Translations under genes and position numbers: made by a program | NCBI GenBank assembly: GCA_963556145.1 | Contig: OY744466.1 | Coordinates: 2,232,001 to 2,296,000 of the forward strand | Length of the DNA stretch: 64,000 nt | Direction: 5' to 3' | From: Hygrocybe punicea | Taxonomy: Eukaryota > Basidiomycota > Agaricomycetes > Agaricales > Hygrophoraceae | Notes under the pieces: generated by a model | Database searches by the model: none | Told to the model about the DNA's origin: nothing | The model's input: the letters and a program-made list of their open reading frames with translations, nothing else | Shown here: piece after piece, positions 10,591-21,990 of the stretch | Layout: every line of letters begins with the position of its first letter | How positions within the stretch are numbered: the first letter of the stretch is position 1

Positions 10591-11380
10591 ATTTCAAAAC
10601 TACAGAAATGAAGGTGTGTAAATGATTTGATAATGTGAACTATGAAAGGTACCAGATACGGGTATTTGTTGCTGGAGTTGGTCACGAGGAAGTGTGTTAT
10701 GCAAGTTTAAGTTAAAGTTGCTGACTATATAATGATCGGAACCAGGTCACGTGACAATAACATAACAGGTAATGTGCTTATAATAGGTAAAGTATGGTGA
10801 ATCAAGATTTAGCTTGACAAATGCATGTCGAGCGATATTTGGTAGGTTTGAAGTGTTTTCAACCATCTCAGTGAAATTTTTCTCAACTATCTCATGCAAG
10901 GGCATGTCAAGAGAAATCCGTTGGATTTGCCGTAAATAAATATTATTATTCTGATCTTTGATATGTCATCTAGTGCCATCAATATGAATATCAAGAGGAA
11001 TGCTAATGTTGGAATTATACTTTATATGGGTTATAAATGATAGACATAACAATATTCACCTATTGTAGTTGATACACATGAATGAATGCCTATTGGACAA
11101 GCAGAATATTGTTAAGTTAGCTATGTAGATGTTGTTTCAGGACTTAGCATTGTTATTCATATTGGATTGGCCCGCTGAAAACATCTTGAACAGTATTTTC
11201 TGGCATTCACTGCAGAGACAGGCAAATAGTATGATCAGGAGAGCGTTAAAATGTAGTGTAACATCAGATGTAGCACGAATCCTGAGAGCCTGATCTTTTC
11301 TGTGTAATTACAATCGTTTCTGTGTAATTTCAATCTGTAGTCTATAGACGTTTTCTCGTATATCATCTCAACCCAGTATT
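10591..11380. other. Intergenic region between divergent genes
   Basis: Holds the 5' regions of the minus-strand gene at 10590 and the plus-strand gene at 11381. A possible 5'-UTR intron for the former lies at 10600-10650 (GTACCT...CTGTAG on the minus strand). Otherwise AT-rich, with no repeat or further gene seen. Confidence 0.4.
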
Positions 11381-11725
11381 ATGTTCTTCGGGCAAGCCAA
11401 ACGTTCTAAACTCACTCGGTGCAACCTGAACGACATTGCGGGTGATCAGATAAACATAAGTAAGTTTACTAACCATTTATGGCATCGTATTAACATATTT
11501 TTAGCAATCACCGAATTATCAAATGACCGTTTTGAGGTGAGGTGGGAAAGAAGATTGCGAAAGGCGGCGCAACGGCGTGAAAGGGCTTTGCAACAAGAGA
11601 TCAAGAGGTATGTCGTAACAAACGTTCCAAGACCACGGTTGACGCTTCCCGATAGTGTTATCGTGATGGTCCTGGCGTTTGTCTTGGGGTTCCTCGTTGC
11701 TGTATGGAAATTGAAGCAGGAGTAA
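11381..11725 (+). CDS. Tail-anchored small protein with GDQINI motif
   Basis: ATG at 11381. A 45-bp intron (11460-11504, GTAAGT...TTTTTAG) leaves 99 residues; because its length is a multiple of three and it has no stop, the unspliced frame is also open. The first 26 residues end in LNDIAGDQINI, resembling the short N-terminal (G/N)xxxGDQxN motif seen at the start of many Agaricomycete proteins. An Arg/Lys-rich amphipathic stretch follows (VRWERRLRKAAQRRERA). The C-terminus is a single hydrophobic helix (VIVMVLAFVLGFLVAVW) ending KLKQE, as in tail-anchored membrane proteins. A damaged paralogue lies inverted at 18122-18467. Function unknown. Confidence 0.6.
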   Translation: MFFGQAKRSKLTRCNLNDIAGDQINISKFTNHLWHRINIFLAITELSNDRFEVRWERRLRKAAQRRERALQQEIKRYVVTNVPRPRLTLPDSVIVMVLAFVLGFLVAVWKLKQE

Positions 11726-11859
11726 ACGACTGGAAATTCTATCACAATGTCAGCTTTACTCTTTATTGTACATAATTTTACAATAGCCTATAAAATGATA
11801 CTAAGCAACTATTGTAGCAATAACAAAGAAAACCGACAATGCCTTGTCGATCGGTCTGG

Positions 11860-12540
11860 ATCGTTTGAAAGTTAAGTGTGTGTCAATCCATTCTGCATGG
11901 AATTTGGGCAGCAACATTTTTTTTACAGTTGTTGCGGCTTGCCGAATGGTTGACGAACGAATCGAACGCCGTTCGGCAAGTGCTTGTAAAGCCATCTAAG
12001 CAGTCACAAATATATTAATGCCTAAGTCTTGTCTTACATGTCTGAGTAGATACTTGTCAAATGTGTATTGCTTAGTATACAGTACCATCGACACAATGAT
12101 TGCTGTAAATCTTCGCCCAGGTGTGTGATAACCCATAAGACATGTAAGACAAGATTTTGGAATTAATACATATTTATATGACTTAACAAGCACTTGCCGA
12201 ACGGCGTTCGATTCGTTCGTCAACCGTTCGGCAAGCCACAACAACTTCAAAAAAAATGTTCCTGCCCAAATACCAGGCATAATACATTGGATTATATTAT
12301 CCAGCAATGATTGCGCAATAGTACTGCATACGGAGCAATACCCATTTTGCAATCGTTCACCAAGCCATTTACCATGCATTAGTGTACTTGTGCTTAATGA
12401 GAATCTGCCAAATGGTGCTTCCATGACCTGTTCGTCAACCGTTCGGCAAACCACAACAATTCTCAAAAAGATGTTGCTGCCCAAATCCCATATAGAATAC
12501 ATTCTCATACAATTGGTGATAAGATTCAGCAACAAACAAT
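11860..12540. repeat. Left satellite block with hairpin motif
   Basis: Three copies of a unit built around the inverted repeat TTGCCGAACGG ... CCGTTCGGCAA (centre GTTCGATTCGTTCG). One is inverted at about 11880-11995 and two are direct at about 12180-12330 and 12420-12540. Each is followed by a CTGCCCAAAT(A/T)CC(A/C)-type phrase. Short open frames here repeat the same Arg/Ser peptide and are not genes. Confidence 0.8.
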
Positions 12541-13094
12541 TTTAATAAGGATGTCGCTGCACTAACAGTTTTAAATATGGCTTGTCATATGTTTGGATGC
12601 TGGTATGCATGTTCTGTGACCATTATACAACTCCCTACTTGACATATATCTGACAAGCCATGTACAATGGGATTTTCGGAATTTCGCCTGCCGACATCGT
12701 CTGTATAATAGAATATTACAAATACCTGAAGGCATTACGTGTTAATGAGGAGTACCACAAAGGTTTTAAGTACTACTACACATCTATATAAGCTGCATAA
12801 CAAAAACCATGAACCTGTACAATTTTTGAAAACTGCTACAAATCTCTTGCGGTATTACAAATACCTGAAGGAGCACTCCAACAAATTCTTTCAAGTATAT
12901 TCCGCGTTCCTTTGATGGACTTCTACAAATGTTTTAAACTACTGTGAGGAATACTTTGACATCCTATTACGAAAATCCTGGCACAGTAAGTATTACAAAA
13001 GTTTCAGTGGTAGTACAAAATATATTGTGAGATAGTCTTCATAGATACGAATACCAAAGGCCTGTGGATGTTGGAACAGAATCCATATACCCCA
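12541..13094. other. AT-rich spacer
   Basis: No gene. TATTACAAATACCTGAAG occurs at 12713 and again near 12854, and GGAGTACCACAAAGG-like phrases recur, so the stretch is a decayed direct repeat. Confidence 0.4.
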
Positions 13095-14547
13095 TTAATC
13101 CCTTTGCTCAATATTCATATTTTTGAGACGCCTCCTTGTCTCCACGATATCGTCCGCATTATCGTCTAGATAGTCATAGCCTACTCTGCGTTTGATTGAA
13201 ATTCTGGATAATGGAGTGGGCGCGTATACATTTGTGTTCTTTCGATTCATGGCTGCATCCTGAGAGAGTGTACAAATTAGTGGACATCTGAATTACAGCA
13301 AAGATATGAACGATACCTCTGTAAAGTCACTTTCAACCAACGCCAATGATCGCAGGCATAAAATCATCTTGAACTTGTCTCCCCTCACAGGAACCGCCAA
13401 TACCATGAATTGAACCTCAACGATATCACCAACTCTGAAGCAAATAGGATTTCCAGGCACAAAGCTAATATGTTTTTTCTTGTAATCCGGGTATTTGTAT
13501 CATAATGATCAAACACTCACTGAGATCGATTCCCACTTGACTCCAACTTGAAATAAAGAACCCGGTTGTCCATTCCATGGAAATATCGTGCATTGGCCAT
13601 GGACGTTAGGATGCCTTTGGGATCAACATTGCGGTCGAATGGGATTTCACGGGACGTGTCATTGGATTGGCGATCAGTAAAATATCGGGTTCCTATTGCT
13701 AATGCGGTGTATTCCATGTAGGTAGCTGGCATAAAGTCCTGTATGGCATGTTCGGGGAAATAACAAGCTAGCTTCTGATGCAGAATATGAAGGTTATCGA
13801 TAAAGGAATTGAAGCCTGTGGTATTAAGACCTGTAACGATAACACTTTGATGGATAAATGGGATTTGGCGTTCGGGTGGACTATTGGAGTTCTATAAAGT
13901 ATTCTTGTCATATAAGATATATTACCCTTACATTGTTGTGATGGGTGGTAGATCCTTCTTTGCCAATATTGCTTGCAGGCTTAAGACCAATTCTTCTGGT
14001 TCCATTGTATCTGTCGCCGGCAATGTAAATCTCCAGCAGTTTGGGCAATTGTTATGTATGACATTGACATTCGAAATCTGTGCATATGATCAACATGATA
14101 ATCTTTTCAGTGTGATTACTGACATTTGCGGAATTCGCTAGTTGAGTATCATCGTCATTTAATCGTGTGGCTATGAGGCTTTCCAAGTATTTGGCTGTCA
14201 ATGTCATATCAGGGATGAGTGAATGTATGCGTATGTATGGCTCACATGCATCTGCGAAATTATAATGGTCGTCCATCGTTGAATATGGAAGAAAAAGTTG
14301 ATTGATATAGAGAAATACTTTTCTCGGAATGTACGATTATATCCTGATCACATGCTTCAGCACAAAATACACATGTGACATTTTCATTCTCAATCTTCTG
14401 ATTATAGGTATTGTGTGGATGTCGTTTAGTGTTTCTGCATTTACGTTTGAAACAGAATACGTTTGCACAGCCAGCTACGGTGCCGCAATATCTTGATCCT
14501 TTTGTTGTTGTAGCCCCTGTACCGATTTGATTGTATTTGTCAGCCAA
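13095..14547 (-). CDS. Expanded-family protein, unknown function
   Basis: Several exons read leftward. An upstream part (14547-14260) is Cys-rich (CGTVAGCANVFCFKRKC, CVFCAEAC). A short exon near 14050-13930 contains NCPNCW. Then comes a long conserved part: PPERQIPFIHQ, MPATYMEYTALAIG, PKGILTSMANARY, VLYFKL, and after an intron FRVGDIVEVQ and KFKMILCLRSLALVE. The basic tail ends KRRVGYDYLDD...NIEQRD at 13095. From memory this core pattern recurs many times per genome in Agaricomycetes with no assigned role. The 5' end is uncertain: no ATG opens the Cys-rich exon, and an AAAG acceptor near 14580 suggests more exon within the tandem repeats to the right. Confidence 0.5.
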
Positions 14548-14604
14548 GCCGATATGTATCGAACTGGCAATATCTCCTTTTGGTTAGCGAATTTCTATTT
14601 ATGA

Positions 14605-14950
14605 ACGAACTTAGTCATCCCAGCATTGATCGAGCTCATCCATCATTTCTTTCGCCAAAGAGGTTGCTGTTTCATCGAAGTCCGGTCATCCTGGCATTGG
14701 TTAACAGCCTTTCCATCATGTCTCCCGCTCAGACTGTTTCCGGTTTATTGAGACCCGGTTATCCTGACATTGATTAGGAGCTAACGCACCCTCCGCCTGC
14801 TCAAGATATTCCGCGTTTATTGTGACCCGGCCACCATGACATTGATCACATGTTAATCCTTCATTTCCTTTAGTCAACGATATCCGGTTTTCATGAATCC
14901 CGGTTATCCCGGCTTTGATAACACGTCCGTCCATCATTTCTTCCACTCAA
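14605..14950 (-). repeat. 72-bp tandem repeat, partly coding
   Basis: Five degenerate units of about 72 bp, each with a CCCGG(T/C)(T/C)ATCCTGACATTGAT-type core. Because 72 is a multiple of three, the minus strand can read 24-residue repeats (DQCxGGRVTIN..., NQCQDNRVSIN...) from an ATG at 14946, but stops and shifts interrupt units near 14700. The block may be a decayed N-terminal repeat domain of the minus-strand gene, and it also lies between two divergent genes. Confidence 0.6.
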
Positions 14951-15097
14951 AAGGTTCCATATTTGTGGTGTTGTAGCATACACCAGCATATCAGGTGATT
15001 GGTCATCGGGATGTCATATGTTCTATTGTTCATCCTCCATACAGGTGGATTTAAAGTCAAGGAAACATTTGGCTATGCATTAGTTCCTCTTGTTTCA

Positions 15098-17152
15098 ATG
15101 CCTCCCAAGAAGTCTGCGACCGCTAAACCGAATTCAAAGCTCAGATCGAGGGCTCCTATGTAACCTCATATGTTTCCTGTCTGTTCCGTCACTGATCCGT
15201 ATAAATAACAGGTGTGCGGCAGTGGGAAAAAAGGGGAAACATGCCGCTGCCAAATGGGTCGATGATGATGTGTATGTACTCACATACGAATTGTGTTACA
15301 TTCTCCTAACGTTTGGACAGTGTCGCTCTATCGGAGGCAGAGGATGATATTATTAGCATTCGAAGCATTGGCAGTGTTGTAGTTTCCAAAGCGTCTAAAA
15401 CGTTTGTAGAATTCTTCATTTCTACTTTGCTTTGTTAATATATTCCGTTAATTAGGCCTACCAAGAAATTGTCCGAAACCAAAGCGAAGTAAGTCATTTA
15501 ATATGACATGTATGTCTTATGATGCTAATTGCTTTTCTTTTTTTTCCAGAGGAAAACGATGCTATCTTTCACCATCGCCCAATATTATAGACATCGACAA
15601 TGATATGTAAATATCATGTTATTATCTATCTGTCTCGTTCATCATTCAGTTCTCATCGTTAGTGATACATATTCTCCCTCCAAGAAGCAGAAATCCAGTC
15701 ATCATAAATTGGACGACCTTGAAAACGCTGATGATGATGAAGGCGGCGATTCCAAGTGAGTTGACTTGTCTGCCTTTGATGACATCTAGCTTATGCTGGA
15801 CATTCTAGGATTCGTACCAAGGTCAAATTTGGTTTGACCAAGAGGTCTGATGATGTGTTCCGGTATGTATTGTGAAATTATCTATGCATTGGTATGGGCG
15901 TTCCTTACACGTGAATGATGTCAGCACCTCCAAAGCTACGACATCTACCTTTACCAAGACTGCGGTGGTTGGTGACAGTGATGATAACAAAGAGTCTAGT
16001 AGCAATGATGGAGAGGCGAATTATTTTCAGCACCGGATCACCAGGTGCGTTTGACCTAGTCTTAACATGATCTTTTCATGATGAATATCCTGTATTAAGT
16101 TTACCATCTCCGGATGTTGATGAGTCCGATATTGGAAATCGAGATGCACAGCTTATCGATACCTATCAGGAGTGTGTAAACATCAAGTATGTATATGTAC
16201 TTCATTCAATATATCCATGATATACTGAAGCGAATTCAGGGCGGCGGCAATGGTATCTTGGTCCAGTGCCATTGGAAATGGCAATCCGGAGTTTAGCCAA
16301 ATCCTTTCCAACGTTTATAAGATCAACAGAGAGTCAGTTGTTTCGATATCTTCAGAATGATTATAGTGATTAAATTTCGTATAATGCAGTTTGTTGTTTT
16401 CCGCCATCACTTTCGTTCGCTCTGGCAAATATTCGAATCTTTCTCGAGATGATCCAGCCCGAATCTCTACAGGTGGATTTGGGCGAAACTTCTTCCATGC
16501 TGTTGGAGGAGGCAATCCAACTATCTTCACATCTGTCATCATGGTGGAATCCTGTTACCTGGACGAACCAAAGGTGGGTAGTAACACGAAACCTGTCAAG
16601 GTTATCCAGGGCGCACTGTTCCAAGGCGAGTGGGAGCGATATATTGGTGCAATTGGAATGGTAATCGGTGAGGCGGAATTTCGAGCACAACTATTCAAGG
16701 ACTTTGTGTCCTTCGCAACCACTTCTGCAAGTGCAATGGACGTATCTCCGAGTAGTATGTCTAATATTAACTTTTGATGAATAACTTATATCGGGTTGTA
16801 CAGAGGCATCGCCTTCCAAATTGGGGAAACTCAGCCCCTTCACTTGTCGGGCAGCACCATCCTATCAAAAGGCAGCGCTTTCTTTTCACGATATTGGTAA
16901 GTGCTCATGGATACAGAATAGCTGTGTTTTAAAGGAATGATAGTGCCCATGTTCGATGGACGAAAGGTCAAAACGGACTTTGCTACAATGCTGAAGACTC
17001 TCCAACAGCTTCCACGTTTCCCGCATGACATTCCAGCTGATTCCTGTGTCGTTGTTGGGCATACGATTAGTACTTTCAAGCGTGCGGAGGACTTGATAAA
17101 GAGCATCTCCCTCAATGTTCAATGGGTCATGGTGTTGGGAGTGCCGAAATGA
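15098..17152 (+). CDS. Multi-exon acidic/basic nuclear-like protein
   Basis: About twelve exons separated by 45-80 bp introns join in one frame from MPPKKSATAKP at 15098 to the stop at 17152, giving roughly 440 residues. The N-terminal half is low-complexity and charged, with Lys-rich patches (PSKKQKSSHHK) and acidic Asp/Glu/Ser runs, as in chromatin-associated proteins. The C-terminal half is ordered: ISTGGFGRNFFHAVGGGNP, a SVIMVESCYLDEPK strand, GALFQGEWERYIGAIGMVIG and the tail DSCVVVGHTISTF...VQWVMVLGVPK. I do not recognise a catalytic motif; the family appears expanded in Agaricomycetes. No stop or shift was found after splicing, so the gene looks functional. It is divergent from the gene at 13095-14547. 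Confidence 0.6.
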
Positions 17153-17339
17153 TGTCCTGGTGACATCAAATATCATCGCTTTGTAATCTGTAAACCTCGT
17201 CAACATCGATATGTGCCCTATGAATCGCCTGAAAGCCTAGAAAATTGTACCGAAGGCAACAATGTATTATGACTGCTCAACCTAGTCAAGGTAGTGTTGA
17301 TGTCATGTACAGTGGTGGTTAAGGATTAGCATGGTTGCC

Positions 17340-17880
17340 AATATATTGCTTAGGTGGCTCACCATGTACTTATTGCACGGCGTTCGGCCTGTTTACTGAC
17401 TGTTCTGCAAGCCACGACAATTGTGAAGAAAGCGCTGCTTCCCAACTATGAGACAGAATGGACTTCTATGTCCAGCAACAAATGTGGCCATAGTGCTGCC
17501 TATTGAGCAATACTTATTCAACAATTGTGTACTAGCACTGGATTATGTTTGAGTGCTTATATGGCTTACCAAACACTTGCCGAACGGCGTTCGATTCGTT
17601 CGTCAACTGTTCGGTAAGCCATAACAATTGTAACAAACATGCTGCTGCCCAAATTCCAGCCAGAATGGATTGTCCTATATTGAATGACAATGTCTAGCAA
17701 GCCATTGTACTGCATGCCGAGCAATACTTATTCAACAATTGTGTAATAGCACTGGATTATGTTTGAGTGTTTATATGGCTTACCAAACACTTGCCGAACG
17801 GCGTTCGATTCGTTCGTCAACCGTTCGGCAAGCCACAACAATTGTAACAAACATGCTGCTGCCTAAATTTAGTAATTGTT
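17340..17880 (+). repeat. Right satellite block, ~195-bp tandem units
   Basis: Two nearly identical units (about 17520-17715 and 17715-17880) follow a decayed third (17340-17520). Each contains TATATGGCTTACCAAACACT, the TTGCCGAACGG/CCGTTCGGCAA hairpin and CTGCTGCC(C/T)AAATT. They match the left block at 11.9-12.5 kb and the single copy at 21.8 kb. Confidence 0.85.
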
Positions 17881-18121
17881 CAACTAAATTCCATATTTTC
17901 TACTACCTTTGTGATATCTGAATCACGTCAGCATCAATGTTCTACGCCTGAAGAGGATTTATCTATCACCATAACATTGCCAGACGGCTTTGAATTGTAA
18001 TGATAAATTTTAGTATTTTAGTAAGGTTCACATAAAGGTGACTGAAACTAGTACCCATGTTATGATACTGGTAAACGCCAAATATTTCTGAAGCATATGA
18101 TGATCGGATATTCTTATTCGT

Positions 18122-18467
18122 TTACTCTAGCCTCATCTGCCACATCGCCAATGCAAACCCTAACGCAAAACCAACGACAACTAAAATAACCCTGTTTTGA
18201 ATTATTAGCCATCGACCTACAAAGATTCTCTAGACCGTACCGTTCGATTTCATATCTGAAACACGCCTCACGCCATTCCACGGCCCGTCTCAACCGTCTC
18301 TCTCGCCTTGCCTCGGACTGGTCATTTGATTGGTCTACAATCACTACTAACATATTAATTTGAATTCATATCAAATAATAAAACTTATGTATATTGATTT
18401 GGTCTCCTCCGACGTCATTTAGTTGGCATTCATGCAACTTCGGGCGTTGAGCTTCGTTGAAGAACAT
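18122..18467 (-). pseudogene. Broken paralogue of the GDQINI small protein
   Basis: On the minus strand an ATG at 18467 opens MFFNEAQRPKL...LNDVGGDQINI, matching the gene at 11381 across the N-terminal motif. The region RRERRLRRAVEWRE and the hydrophobic tail VILVVVGFALGFALAMW, ending RLE, also match. Two lesions are visible. The intron donor reads AT where the intact paralogue has GT, and a frameshift separates the basic region from the membrane helix. It faces the intact copy, in inverted orientation across the satellite-bounded interval. Confidence 0.7.
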
Positions 18468-19514
18468 AGTATATGTATAAGATATTATATGTTTACAATC
18501 GAGTAATAAGATGTAAATTAAGTAAGTGTATCAAACAACTATTTAGAACACAGCGGTGCAATGCTAATATTTCAGACAATTGGACTACGTATCATCATTC
18601 AATAGTTTTATTCACTGAAAATCTGTCGGATATTGCTTAGAAGATATATTTACTCAGACAGACATCAAACCGCCCAAATACATTCGATAGGTGTAATTCT
18701 AAATTTGTACAACATCAGGAAAACACCTTTCCACTTAACGTGACTTAATGTGACTTAAACTGTGACTTAAGACATTGCCCAGTATTAATATCTGATGTCA
18801 CTGACTCTCAAATACCTCTATAATGATATTCTACCAATGTTAGACTGACAGAATGGATTGTCCTACATTGAATGACAATGTCCAGCAATGATTGCAATCT
18901 ATACTACGATTAAGAAGAACTCAAATCATACTCTACATGACTTGCAATCTCCTTGAACAATAAACAGTAAGAAGTATACTAACCCTTACATTCCGAATAG
19001 ATTAAAGAAAATCGAGATTGTCAAATGTTGGATGGAAACTAATTGCTATGGAGAGTCTGGAAGGAATGAACCAAAAAAATTCAACTAACCTTTCAGTTGC
19101 GTTCAGATATATGAGATGAGAATACCGCGATACATAGATACATTGTCGATGTGTGTGAGCCTTCAGTTTATGTCAGACTGAAAATATCACGAACACAGGA
19201 AAATCTTTAAGACTGAGTATCCATCCTGATATATTTCATAATGGTGTGTTCAACACCCCTTGTATATCCGTCTCGTGAGCAAAACCGTAATAAAAACAGA
19301 TAGCAAAGTATGTTTGGGTATGTTTTCTTCTATGTACAGCTGTATTCTGCATGTCATCCATGACGTGGCGAACACGTGCCCTAAAACATTGTCAAATTGG
19401 ATCAGGTGATTCCGGTTGTTATTTATGTCTCCATTTGGCACACGAGGTTTGCCCTTTTCCACTTACCCGAAATTTTCTCTCCATTCTGCCCAAGCATTAA
19501 ACTCTGCTCCTCCA
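18468..19514. other. Intergenic AT-rich DNA
   Basis: No gene seen. The GTGACTTAATGTGACTTAAAC phrase near 18758 and an AATGGATTGTCCTACATTGAATGACAATGTC satellite remnant at 18852-18882 are the only notable sequence. The right end is the promoter region of the gene at 19515. Confidence 0.35.
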
Positions 19515-21393
19515 ATGGCTGTTCCTGTCATCAAAGTCTCCACCCCTGCCATAAACCCATCTGCCTTCAAATACTGGCCTGATACCGCGCCAAAGAAGAT
19601 GCAGGAACTCCACGCGATTTTCCAGATTCAATATATGGTTCCTGATGAGATACCAGTGGAATACAAGACTTCTGGTACCGTTCCAGTCTTATCACGCAAT
19701 CTGTATATGATCAAAGCTCATCCTCACGATGTCGCCGCTCGAGGTGAAGTATGGCGCGAACTGCCATTTCGATATGAGGAAGCACTACGATGCATCATAT
19801 ATCGCATGGACATGTATATATATGTAACAATGGCCATCGCTGACAAGAAGGCACCTCAATATTCACCAGAATATGTTAAACGAGATCAAGAGGCTACCGA
19901 TATTCTTCGATGTTATCTGAAATACACTGACGTCGTGATGGATGAAGTATGGGATGAGGTGCTGAAGGCAACAGAGGCAAAGGAGATGAATAGCGATTGG
20001 CGCAGTACGGTTTTCGATGAGTGGCTTCTCAAAGAATATTATGTGAAGAAACATTCCCCTGCGGCGTTGATACAACATGGTGCGATCAATACAGACATAA
20101 TGCCACAGGATCTTGGTATGTGTTCATCCGCATCACAACAGATAAATTAAATATAGCTTTTGATAGACTGGGGCGAATACGATGACTCCGTTCCATCATG
20201 GCACAATGGTACTGTTGTCGGATGGAAGTTCAATGGACAGGACGATGCCACCAAGCGTGCAATTATCCCTCGGGTCATCACATGGTGTAGAGAACACGAT
20301 ATCTCCATTAAAAACGGTAGGATCCACAACAGAGATTGCATTTTAGCAGTACCTTCATATAACCTACAGAGGATTCGGTCCCATCTGGTAAGGGAAAAGG
20401 AAAAGCAAAGGCGGTTTCGGAGGACAAGAAGAAGGATCATGTAACTGGTCTGCATTACCATTTTCCACTTTATATATATATAATGACATTGATCTTTGCC
20501 CTGTCCAGATGAAATGATGACAAAGGGGAAGGGCAAACCGAAACCCAAACCGAAGTCAAGTAAGCCACGTTTCTTTGACCCTGCTAATAATATCCAAGCT
20601 TCATCACTATAGAGCGCACAAGAGCATCAGAGATCGCAGAGGACGATGGTGGTAAGTGATTGAACGCAATATATGAGATTTATAATTTACAATGTCCATT
20701 CATAGAGGACATAAAGATGGAGAAAATCAAAACAGAGGTGGACGACCATGATTCCAAGTTTCGAAAACGTAAGTTCCATTATCCAACGTAATATATCCAT
20801 TAAGGTATGGACAGCCATTGTTGAAGTCCCGAAGGTCTCCAAGAAATTGAAGACCAAAAAGTCGAAGTTGGAAACCGTGACACTGGACTCCTCGGAACAG
20901 GATATCAGGACATCTGGACCGCTGGATTCGAATGATAAGACCAAGGACTGCAAGAGTGAGGTGCGGGATGAGCTCATGTCTGATGAATGCCCGAAAACGT
21001 CTCCAGGTGGTGGTGAGCAAATTGAGGATAGTGTTTTGGAGACGGAAAGGCAAAGACTTGCCAAAGCCGCACATGCATTGGATCTTGACGTCGACATGGA
21101 GGATCGCGATAAGCCGGCAAAAAAGAAGACGAAATTGTCAACTCTAGGTAACTTGTTCAGCATCACGTCATTATATACATTAATATATCTCCCATCTACG
21201 TCTAGCTTTGCATCCTGGCACGCGTGCGTCTTCGCGAAACACGTCAGCAACCCCGACGGAGCCAAGCATCTCACCTATGGAGATGGATTGGGGCAATATT
21301 GTCCCGCCGCAAATTCACACCTCAGCCGCTCCAGTGCAATCCGCGACGCCACCCCCTAAGCCGTCCTCATCCAAATTGGATCCAGGATTGTAA
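19515..21393 (+). CDS. Multi-exon Lys-rich protein, unknown function
   Basis: ATG at 19515 (MAVPVIKVSTPAINPSAFKYW). Exon 1 runs to 20115; an intron at 20116-20166 joins it to DWGEYDDSVPSWHNG. About seven further exons lead to the stop at 21393, giving roughly 430 residues. The first 200 residues look like an alpha-helical folded domain (ELPFRYEEALRCIIYRMDMY, VWDEVLKATEAKEM). The rest is charged and disordered: GKGKGKAKAVSEDKKK, KPKPKPKS, PKVSKKLKTKKSK and a Pro/Ser tail. Lys-rich patches suggest nuclear location. I do not recognise the family. The frame stays open after splicing. It shares its style (ordered domain plus charged linker, many tiny exons) with the gene at 15098. Confidence 0.55.
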
Positions 21394-21789
21394 TTCGAAG
21401 TGAGTCCATAGGTTGATACGATCTGTGTCATATTTTACTAATGGTTTCTTCCATCAGATGTTGGTTGGTTGTGGCTTTAGGAACTGGGTCTTTCGTGCGC
21501 CTCTTCATATGTTTTTACCATCGCGAAATTTGTATTTATTGTTATATTCGTAAATTGATTGGTTCCCTGCTGTGATTAATGCATGAACTGAGATAAGAGA
21601 ATATCCCAAGTCAAACAACCGAGAATGACAGTCACTAGTGATTGGTAAGTTGATTCAAATATTCTGTATTCTATGTGACTATATGCATCATTGATCGAAT
21701 GCTAGTTATGAAATCGACAGGCTAAGATTAACCTTACAGTTCATCTGTGGTGGCAATTGTCTAGCTATGTAGCATGTATCAGTATGTTT

Positions 21790-21990
21790 GTGACAGGTTA
21801 ACAAGCACTTGCCGAACGGCATTTATAAATAGTGCTTATATGGCTTACCAAACACTTGCTGAACGGCGTTCGATTCGTTCGTCAACCGTTTGGCAAGCCA
21901 CAACAACTTCAAAAAAAAAAGTTGCTGCCCAAATACCAGGCAGAATGGAATGTCCTACATTGCATTACATTATCCAGCAACGATTATGCT
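21790..21990 (+). repeat. Single satellite unit with hairpin
   Basis: Carries TATGGCTTACCAAACACTTG, GAACGGCGTTCGATTCGTTC and CTGCCCAAATACCAGGCAGA as in the 12 kb and 17 kb blocks. It marks the right edge of the unusual gene cluster, about 400 bp after the last gene. Confidence 0.75.

Noticed and set aside
17530..17880. tRNA gene or SINE, suggested by the GTTCGATTC B-box match
   Set aside because: No cloverleaf, no A box at the right distance and no terminator; kept only as a finding about a conserved hairpin.
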